A stretch of 38,972 nt of DNA from Bryobacterales bacterium. GTDB taxonomy: Bacteria > Acidobacteriota > Terriglobia > Bryobacterales > Bryobacteraceae. Position numbers and translations under genes: made by a program. This document shows positions 33,538 to 38,972 of the stretch, piece by piece; position 1 is the first letter of the stretch; the number at the start of each line of letters is the position of its first letter. Below the pieces are notes generated by a model. That model ran no database searches. It was not told the DNA's origin and saw nothing but the letters and a program-made list of their open reading frames with translations. The DNA is taken from positions 1 to 38,972 of the forward strand of contig DAIDIH010000341.1 of NCBI GenBank assembly GCA_027459465.1, read 5' to 3'.

Positions 33538-34437
33538 GTTCTTACATTCCTGGTGATGTCGCGCACGGCGGTAGCGATGTTGTGCGCGGGTGCGGCGGTG
33601 GTGGCGATCGGTTTGTGGGCGGCGCGGGGCGTGGACAAGGTTGTGGCGCTGACTTACTTGTGCTTCGCGGTTCCGCTGGCGGTGTTCGGGGCGCTGCATT
33701 TGTCGAATGAGAAGTCGCTGCTCGGGTTAGTGCCGGCTTACATGCCCTGGCGTTGGTTTTGGGTTTATTTTGTCGGCTTAGCGCTGCTTGCGGCGGCGGT
33801 GAGTATGGCGACTCAGATTCAGGTGCGGTGGTCGGGGTTGCTGTTCGGGCTGATGATGTTCCTGTTTGTGGCGATGCTGCATTTGCCGGGAGCGATCGCG
33901 ATGGGCGGGCGGATTCCGTGGACGATAGTTTTTCGGGAGACTTCGTTTGGGGGCGGCGGGTTGGTGTTGGCGGGGGTTGCGATGGGTGGGAGTGGGAGGA
34001 GACTCGTCGCGGTGGGGCGCGTGTTGATTGCGATCGCGGCGATTGTTTTCGGGGTTCTGCATTTTCTGCATCCGCTGGGGCTTCCGGGGGTTCCGCTCGA
34101 GAAGCAGATGCCCGAGTGGGTTCCGGGGCGCACGTTGATTGATTACTTGACGGGGGCGGGTCTTGTGGCGGCGGGCGGGTGTTTTCTGCTTGGCCGGAGG
34201 GTGCGCGTGGCTGCGACTTATGTGGGCGCGTGGATTGTGTTGATGGTTGTGGTGATCTATGTGCCGGTGATGATTGGGGCGCTGGGGGAAGGGAGTTCGG
34301 CGGTGCAGGTGGAGGGGATCAACTACTTTGCCGACACGCTTTTGTTTGGGGGCGTGATACTTTCGGTGGGGCTGGCGGATAAAAACAGGAGGCAGACTGA
34401 GTCGGTAGTCATTTGGCGGCTCGGGCGCCGGCGATGA
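33538..34437 (+). CDS. Polytopic integral membrane protein
   Basis: A 299-residue protein (ATG at 33,538; another possible start is ATG 33,556) with about eight hydrophobic segments such as ALTYLCFAVPLAVFGAL, WVYFVGLALLAAAVSMA, LLFGLMMFLFVAMLHLPGAI and AYVGAWIVLMVVVIYVPVMI-like stretches. Distant resemblance to DoxX-like proteins in the repeated segments, but no confident family call. It is convergent with the TetR gene, overlapping its 3' end by 29 bases. Confidence 0.72.
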   Translation, partial: VLTFLVMSRTAVAMLCAGAAVVAIGLWAARGVDKVVALTYLCFAVPLAVFGALHLSNEKSLLGLVPAYMPWRWFWVYFVGLALLAAAVSMATQIQVRWSGLLFGLMMFLFVAMLHLPGAIAMGGRIPWTIVFRETSFGGGGLVLAGVAMGGSGRRLVAVGRVLIAIAAIVFGVLHFLHPLGLPGVPLEKQMPEWVPGRTLIDYLTGAGLVAAGGCFLLGRRVRVAATYVGAWIVLMVVVIYVPVMIGALGEGSSAVQVEGINYFADTLLFGGVILSVGLADKNRRQTESVVIWRLGRRR

Positions 34438-34993
34438 GGATTTCTACGAGGCGGCGGGCGCTGGGTTGCCAGTCGGGGGTTGATTCTAAGTAGGCGACGC
34501 CGACGAGGGCGCGGAGGAGGTCGAGGGGATTTACGTCTTTGCGGAGTTCGCCGCTTTTGATGGCTCGTTTGACGAGGGATCGCATGGCTTCGTGGATGGG
34601 GGCGTAGGAGGCTTCGATTACTTTGGCGTGGCCGCCGGCGGGCGGGGTGAGCGCAGGGGCGATGATTTTTTTCGTGGCGATGTAGTCGACGAAGAGGAGC
34701 ATCCAGGCGCGGAGGGCTTCGAGCGGCGGGAGGGATTCGGCGAGTTTCTTTCCGGAGGCGGCGAGTTTTTCGACTTCGGTGCGATAGACGGCTTCGAGGA
34801 GGTCCTCGCGGGTGGGGAAGTGGCGGTAGAGGGTGCCGGGGCCGACGCCGGCTTCTTTGGCGATGTCGTCGAGGCTTGCGCCGGCGCCGAAGCGGGAGAA
34901 GGCGCGGTGGGCGACGGCGAGGATGCGTTCGCGGTTGCGTTCGGCGTCGGCGCGGCGCTTGCGCTCTGGGGGCTGGGGGCGTGGGGCGGGCAT
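34409..34993 (-). CDS. TetR-family transcriptional regulator
   Basis: A 194-residue TetR regulator. The helix-turn-helix is typical: RERILAVAHRAFSRFG, then ASLDDIAKEAGVGPGTLYRHF and PTREDLLEAVYRTE. The C-terminal ligand domain is of the common TetR_C type found next to reductases. It is divergent from an SDR pair, with two matched palindromes in the 118-base gap; these are its likely operators. The ATG at 34,993 gives a basic N-terminal tail (PAPRPQPPERKRRAD). Confidence 0.92.
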   Translation of the reverse strand: MPAPRPQPPERKRRADAERNRERILAVAHRAFSRFGAGASLDDIAKEAGVGPGTLYRHFPTREDLLEAVYRTEVEKLAASGKKLAESLPPLEALRAWMLLFVDYIATKKIIAPALTPPAGGHAKVIEASYAPIHEAMRSLVKRAIKSGELRKDVNPLDLLRALVGVAYLESTPDWQPSARRLVEILIAGARAAK

Positions 34994-35010
34994 AGGGAAA
35001 AATAGTTGAA

Positions 35011-35029
35011 ACCGGAGATAGTCTCCGGT
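35011..35029. promoter_or_regulatory. TetR-type operator 1 between the TetR gene and the SDR pair
   Basis: ACCGGAGA-TAG-TCTCCGGT: a perfect 8+3+8 palindrome, centred on 35,020. It shares the core CGGAGA-N3-TCTCCG with the second site at 35,041-35,057. It lies within 20 bases of the TetR start codon. Confidence 0.7.
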
Positions 35030-35040
35030 AATCTAGTTTG

Positions 35041-35057
35041 ACGGAGACACTCTCCGT
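35041..35057. promoter_or_regulatory. TetR-type operator 2
   Basis: ACGGAGA-CAC-TCTCCGT: a perfect 7+3+7 palindrome centred on 35,049, 29 bases from the first. TTGACG (35,037-35,042) overlaps its left arm and could be a -35 box for the SDR genes, which would allow repression by occlusion. Confidence 0.7.
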
Positions 35058-35111
35058 TTTAGCGAAGTTGTCAAGGATTCGTCAATCCGAGGTTTGAGAG
35101 GAGCGAAAGAG

Positions 35112-36020
35112 ATGCGCGTTTTTGTTACGGGAGCGACGGGTTTTGTGGGGTCGGCGGTGGTGAGGGAACTCGTTGGCGCGGGGCATGAGGTGGTGGGCCT
35201 GGCCCGGTCGGATCAGGGAGCGGAGCGGCTGCGGGCAGCGGGCGCGGGGGTGCATCGGGGGGATTTGCAAGACGCGGAAAGTTTGCGGAGCGGGGCGGCG
35301 GAGTCGGATGGCGTGATTCACACGGGGTTCATACACGACTTTTCGCGCTATGAGGAGGTTGCCGACGTGGACCGGCGGGCGATTGAGGCGCTGGGTTCGG
35401 CGCTCGAGGGCTCGGACCGGCCGTTGATTGTGACTTCGGGCATGGGGGTTGAGAAAGCGGGCGACGTGGCGAGGGAGGAGGACAGGACCGCGGCGAATTT
35501 CCCGCGCAAGAGCGAGGCGGCGGCGGATGAGATGGCGGCGCGGGGCGTTCGTGCGGCGGTTGTGCGGCTGCCGCCGTCGGTGCATGGGGAGGGAGATCAT
35601 GGGTTCGTGCCGATACTGATTGGGCTGGCGCGAGAGAAGGGCTTGTCGGCTTACATCGGGGATGGTTCGAACCGGTGGGCGGGCGTGCATCGGTTGGATG
35701 CGGCCCGGCTTTACCGGCTGGTGTTCGAGAAGGCTACGGCGGGAGCGCGGTATCACGCGGTTGGGGATGAGGGCGTGGCTTTTCGCGAGATTGCGGAGGT
35801 GATTGGGCGGCGGCTGGGGGTTCCGGTTGTGAGCAAGAGCGGCGAGGAGGCGCGGGAGCATTTCGGGTGGATCGGGCCGTTTATGGGGTTGGATCTGGCG
35901 GCGTCGGCGCGGCGGACCCGGGATGAGCTGGGATGGGCGCCGAAGGAGGTCGGGTTGATTGCCGATATCGACCGGCCGAGTTACTTCGGCGGTGCGGGAA
36001 GAGAGTTCGCGAAGGCTTAA
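35112..36020 (+). CDS. Atypical/extended SDR, NAD(P)-dependent epimerase-like
   Basis: A 302-residue Rossmann-fold protein: [20 protein letters not shown] contains the TGxxGxxG cofactor loop at the start. The ATG at 35,112 follows GAGGAGCGAAAGAG, a good ribosome-binding site. Where the catalytic YxxxK is normally found there is [12 protein letters not shown], with the Lys but no aligned Tyr, so it is an atypical SDR and may be a reductase or binding protein. It starts a two-gene unit regulated by the divergent TetR protein and ends 10 bases before the next SDR gene. Confidence 0.85.
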   Translation: MRVFVTGATGFVGSAVVRELVGAGHEVVGLARSDQGAERLRAAGAGVHRGDLQDAESLRSGAAESDGVIHTGFIHDFSRYEEVADVDRRAIEALGSALEGSDRPLIVTSGMGVEKAGDVAREEDRTAANFPRKSEAAADEMAARGVRAAVVRLPPSVHGEGDHGFVPILIGLAREKGLSAYIGDGSNRWAGVHRLDAARLYRLVFEKATAGARYHAVGDEGVAFREIAEVIGRRLGVPVVSKSGEEAREHFGWIGPFMGLDLAASARRTRDELGWAPKEVGLIADIDRPSYFGGAGREFAKA

Positions 36021-36030
36021 GGGAGGAACG

Positions 36031-36786
36031 ATGAAAGACAAGATTGCCATCATTACCGGCGGAAGCCGGGGACTTGGACGGAACACCGCGTTGAACCTGG
36101 CGCGGCGCGGGGTGGACGTTATTTTTACTTATCGTGCGAGGCAGGCGGAAGCGGAGGGCGTGGTGCGCGAGATTGAGCAGATGGGGCGGAAGGCGCGGGC
36201 GTTCCGGCTGGATACGGGGGATGTGGGGGCGTTCGACGGGTTTGTGGCGGAAGTGCGGAAGGCGCTTGCGGGGTGGGGCGCGGAGGGGTTTGACTACCTG
36301 GTGAACAACGCCGGCAATTCGCTGCATAAGCCGTTCGCGCAGACGACGGAGGCGGAGTTCGACGGGATCGTGAATGTTCACTTCAAGGGCGTGTATTTCC
36401 TGACGCAGAAGCTGCTGCCGCTGCTGAAGGACGGTGGGCGGATTGTGAACGTGTCGTCGGGGCTGGCGCGTTTCAGCATGCCGGGGACTTCGGTGTATGG
36501 CGCGGCGAAGGGCGCGGTGGAAGTGCTGACGCGATATTTGGCGCGGGAGCTTGGGGGGCGCGGGATTACGGTGAACGTGGTTGCTCCGGGGGCGGTGGAG
36601 ACGGACTTCAGCGACGGGCGCGTGCGGGACAATCCGGAATATAACAGGCGGGTTGCGGAGATGACGGCTTTGGGCCGGGCGGGCGTGCCGGATGATATTG
36701 GGCCGATGATAGCGGCGCTTCTTTCGGAGGAGAATCGGTGGGTGAATGGGCAGCGGATTGAGGTTTCCGGGGGGATGAATTTGTGA
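36031..36786 (+). CDS. Classical SDR-family oxidoreductase (FabG-like)
   Basis: A 251-residue classical SDR. The ATG at 36,031 follows GGGAGGAACG, a strong ribosome-binding site. Motifs: TGGSRGLG cofactor loop, LVNNAGNS, catalytic Ser in VNVSSGLARFS, and YGAAK (YxxxK). The C-terminal RWVNGQRIEVSGGMNL is typical of FabG-type 3-oxoacyl reductases and related ketoreductases. Substrate unknown. It is co-transcribed with the upstream SDR under TetR control, consistent with detoxification of a carbonyl compound, an inference from the common TetR/SDR arrangement. Confidence 0.92.
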   Translation: MKDKIAIITGGSRGLGRNTALNLARRGVDVIFTYRARQAEAEGVVREIEQMGRKARAFRLDTGDVGAFDGFVAEVRKALAGWGAEGFDYLVNNAGNSLHKPFAQTTEAEFDGIVNVHFKGVYFLTQKLLPLLKDGGRIVNVSSGLARFSMPGTSVYGAAKGAVEVLTRYLARELGGRGITVNVVAPGAVETDFSDGRVRDNPEYNRRVAEMTALGRAGVPDDIGPMIAALLSEENRWVNGQRIEVSGGMNL

Positions 36787-36864
36787 GTGATTGAGGGGAG
36801 GCCGGGGAATGGGTGTGGCTTAGTACGCTTGACCCGCTAGGGAGGGGACATCGAGAATAGGGGC

Positions 36865-37161
36865 ATGGATCGCGAGCAGGTGATTGCGATACTGCGCGGG
36901 CACGAGAATGAACTGCGGGCCGCGGGCGTAGCGCACCTTTCGTTGTTCGGCTCGACCGCACGCGGAGATCAGCGCCCCGATTCCGATGTCGACCTGTTGG
37001 CAGCCTTCGACAATACCCGCCGCATATCGCTGCTAGCTGTCGCGGGGATCGAGCAGCAGATCTCGCGGATGCTTGGCCGCTCTGTCGAACTTGTGGAAGA
37101 GGGCACATTGAAGCCACGGGTGCGGGAGAGAGTCGAGGCCGAGGCGGTTCGTGCCTTCTAA
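36865..37161 (+). CDS. mntA: MntA-type nucleotidyltransferase antitoxin
   Basis: A 98-residue minimal nucleotidyltransferase. The catalytic motif is present: FGSTARG followed by DSDVDLL, i.e. GS (29-30), ten residues, then D41-x-D43. In the MntA/HepT system it adds AMP to a Tyr of HepT and thus blocks its RNase activity. The toxin gene starts 11 bases before its stop codon. The ATG at 36,865 follows GGGAGGGGAC. Confidence 0.9.
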   Translation: MDREQVIAILRGHENELRAAGVAHLSLFGSTARGDQRPDSDVDLLAAFDNTRRISLLAVAGIEQQISRMLGRSVELVEEGTLKPRVRERVEAEAVRAF

Positions 37162-37507
37162 AGATCCCGTCCAGCGTTTTGAAGACATTCTCGAAAACGT
37201 CATTCTGATTGAGGAATTCACGAGAGGAATGGACTTGAAGGCTTTTGTGGAGGACCTCAAGACCCGCAACGCGACGGAGCGGTGCTTAGAACGGATCAGC
37301 GAGGCGGCGAGAAAGCTGGGACAGCTTGCGGAGGATCTGTGCCCGGATGTTCCGTGGCCCAATGTGCGCGCGCTGGGGAATTTTCTCCGCCACGAGTACG
37401 ACAGGGTAGACGCGGCTCACATGTGGGTGATGATCGAAGACGATCTTGAACCGCTTAAAGCCGCCGCGCAACACGCACTGGAACAATTACGGCGGGCGGA
37501 GGGGTAG
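37151..37507 (+). CDS. hepT: HepT-like RNase toxin (DUF86)
   Basis: A 118-residue all-helical HEPN protein starting with GTG inside the MntA stop region (11-base overlap). The canonical HepT active site is R-x4-H-x-Y. Here the aligned residues are G76-N-F-L-R80-H81-E-Y83: the first Arg is replaced by Gly and an Arg sits directly before the His. Other DUF86 members appear to share a GNxLRHxY form, so this looks like a variant rather than a dead toxin. The Tyr (Y83) remains as the likely AMPylation site. Confidence 0.85.
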   Translation: MPSKDPVQRFEDILENVILIEEFTRGMDLKAFVEDLKTRNATERCLERISEAARKLGQLAEDLCPDVPWPNVRALGNFLRHEYDRVDAAHMWVMIEDDLEPLKAAAQHALEQLRRAEG

Positions 37508-37554
37508 CAGGCCCGGACGCGGGGCTTGCCGGCTGCAGTGGGGCCAGCGCTGCG

Positions 37555-37584
37555 TTGACCGGGGCTTGGGTGGTGGCCGATAAT
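37555..37584 (+). promoter_or_regulatory. Promoter of the kinase gene
   Basis: TTGACC (37,555-37,560), 18-base spacer, GATAAT (37,579-37,584), 29 bases before the ATG. The remainder of 37,508-37,613 shows no gene. Confidence 0.6.
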
Positions 37585-37613
37585 CGGAGAGCTTTGGAGC
37601 CTCCCGGTCTCGC

Positions 37614-38972
37614 ATGATCAACTCGCAGGTATCGCACTACCGCATTGTGGAGAAGCTTGGCGGGGGTGGGATGGGGGTCGTGTATAAGGCCGAGGACACG
37701 CGGCTGGGGCGGTTTGTTGCGCTGAAGTTTCTGCCGGAGGATGTGGCGGGGGATCCGGTGGCTTTGGAGCGGTTCCGGCGGGAGGCGCGGGCGGCTTCGG
37801 CGCTGAACCATCCGAACATCTGCACGATATACGACATTGGCGAGGACCAGGGGCGGACGTTCATGGTGATGGAGTACCTGGACGGGGAGACGCTGAAGCA
37901 CAGGATCGAGGGGCGGCCGCTGGAGGCCGGGGAGTTGCTGGGGCTGGCGACGGAGATTGCGGATGCTTTGGAGGCGGCGCACAAGCGGGGGATTGTGCAT
38001 CGGGACATCAAGCCGGCAAATATATTTGTCACCGAGCGGGGTCATGCGAAGGTTTTGGATTTTGGGTTGGCGAAGGTGGCGGCGAAGGCGGTTGCGGCGG
38101 GGGAGGATTTGGCGACGGTGACGACGGGGCCGGACAGCGCGCATCTGACGAGTCCGGGGGTGATGCTGGGGACGATTGCGTATATGTCGCCGGAGCAGGT
38201 GAGCGCGAAGGAGTTGGATGCGCGGAGCGATCTGTTTTCGTTTGGGGCGGTGCTGTATGAGATGGCGACGGGGAGGCTGCCGTTTCCGGGGTCGAGCGCG
38301 GGGGTGATCTGTAGTGGGATTTTGCGTGACGAGCCGGAGCGGGCGTCGGTGGTGAATCCGGGGATTGCGCCGGGGCTGGAGGAGGTGATCGGGAAGGCGC
38401 TCAAGAAGGACCGGGAGCGGCGGTATCAGAGCGCGGGGGAGATGCGGGCGGATCTGGAGCGGCTGCGGGAGAGCGGGCGTTTGTCTGCCGCGACGGCCCG
38501 GGCGGTTGCTCCGGCGAAGAAACGGAAGTGGTGGCCGGTGGCGGCTGCGGCGGCGTTGGTTGTGCTTGCCGGGGTTGCGGGGCTTTTTTACTACCGTTCG
38601 CACCGGGCGGCGCCGCTGACGGACAAGGACACGATTCTGATTGGGGATTTTGCCAACAGCACGGGAGATGCGGTGTTTGACGACACGCTCAAGACGGCGC
38701 TGACGATTGCGCTGGAGCAGTCGCCGTTTTTGGATATTCTGCCGCAGAGCCGGGTGGTTGCGACGCTGAAGCTGATGACGCGGGCTCCGGGGACGGCGTT
38801 GACGCCGGAGGTGGCGCGGGAGGTTTGCCAGCGGGTGGGGAGCAAGGCGTATATCGCCGGGTCGATTGCGCGGCTGGGGAGTGAGTACGTACTGGGACTG
38901 GAGGCGGTGAACTGCCAGACGGGGGATCCGGTGGCGGAGGAGCAGGTGAGTGCTCCGGCGAAGGAGAAGGTG
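37614..38972 (+). CDS. Membrane-anchored serine/threonine protein kinase, 5' part
   Basis: 453 codons are open to the window end; the 3' end is missing. It has an Hanks-type kinase domain: glycine loop [15 protein letters not shown] (14-28), K38 in [15 protein letters not shown] (D131, N136), DFG at 149-151, SPEQ. A transmembrane helix (306-327, after KKRKWW) anchors it, with an extracytoplasmic part beginning [14 protein letters not shown], which resembles the FlgO/TPR-like sensor tails common in acidobacterial kinases. Probably phosphorylates cytoplasmic targets in response to an outside signal; the target is unknown. Confidence 0.92.
   Translation, partial: MINSQVSHYRIVEKLGGGGMGVVYKAEDTRLGRFVALKFLPEDVAGDPVALERFRREARAASALNHPNICTIYDIGEDQGRTFMVMEYLDGETLKHRIEGRPLEAGELLGLATEIADALEAAHKRGIVHRDIKPANIFVTERGHAKVLDFGLAKVAAKAVAAGEDLATVTTGPDSAHLTSPGVMLGTIAYMSPEQVSAKELDARSDLFSFGAVLYEMATGRLPFPGSSAGVICSGILRDEPERASVVNPGIAPGLEEVIGKALKKDRERRYQSAGEMRADLERLRESGRLSAATARAVAPAKKRKWWPVAAAAALVVLAGVAGLFYYRSHRAAPLTDKDTILIGDFANSTGDAVFDDTLKTALTIALEQSPFLDILPQSRVVATLKLMTRAPGTALTPEVAREVCQRVGSKAYIAGSIARLGSEYVLGLEAVNCQTGDPVAEEQVSAPAKEKV

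Noticed and set aside
37455-38603. A 382-codon minus-strand open frame opposite the kinase.
   Set aside because: The plus strand encodes an unmistakable Hanks-type kinase here; the reverse frame is a compositional shadow.
1-38972. CRISPR arrays, insertion sequences, tRNA or rRNA genes.
   Set aside because: No regularly spaced repeats, transposase motifs or tRNA-like cloverleaf sequence were seen on either strand.

Overview
The window looks like an Acidobacteriota chromosome of the Solibacter/Bryobacter type. This is inferred from very GC-rich coding sequence, an Oar-like TonB-dependent receptor with an N-terminal carboxypeptidase-regulatory domain, a cluster of CRTAC1 (FG-GAP plus ASPIC/UnbV) and TPR proteins, and a membrane-anchored Ser/Thr kinase typical of that phylum. 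No rRNA, tRNA, CRISPR array or transposase was recognised.

Positions 1-9,640 are an accretion zone. A three-gene cassette of secreted proteins (here called C-B-A, read on the minus strand) occurs twice in tandem. The distal copy (3,185-6,038) is intact. The proximal copy (20-2,336) keeps A but has broken B and C. B carries the zinc-site signature of the Hedgehog/DD-peptidase (M15-like) fold, and A and C look like distant paralogues of each other. Each cassette is bordered by the 3' end of a cysN-like gene (1-9, 3,124-3,177, 6,355-6,474), and toxin-antitoxin modules (PIN/RHH and HigBA-like) sit in the junctions. The intact cassette has a near-consensus promoter whose spacer contains an 11-base homopolymer, which suggests phase-variable expression. 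Beyond it lie remnants: a truncated di-haem oxidoreductase, a decayed RHS protein whose C-terminal tip overlaps a small membrane protein, and an unassigned open stretch.

Positions 9,688-13,727 hold a plant or arabinogalactan-type glycan locus on the minus strand: a GH43_24-like exo-beta-1,3-galactanase, a GH27 alpha-galactosidase and an MFS transporter. YmdB (13,738-14,514) follows, with a probable 6S RNA directly upstream of it on the same strand.

Positions 14,858-19,755 are a tightly packed plus-strand run: metX, metW, a hypothetical gene, an acyl-CoA synthetase and prmA. A minus-strand LacI regulator (19,768-20,784) is divergent from a large plus-strand set: the TonB-dependent receptor, two CRTAC1 proteins, an 860-residue TPR protein and a third CRTAC1 protein. 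A near-consensus promoter with an overlapping dyad precedes the receptor, so the LacI protein may control it.

The right end carries a toroid (squalene-cyclase-like) protein, a polytopic membrane protein, a TetR regulator divergent from two SDR enzymes across a pair of matched palindromes, a MntA/HepT toxin-antitoxin pair, and the 5' part of a Ser/Thr kinase that runs off the end. Three genes (3,017 minus, 17,422 plus, 32,553 plus) have a -10-like hexamer exactly six bases before the start codon, consistent with leaderless mRNAs.
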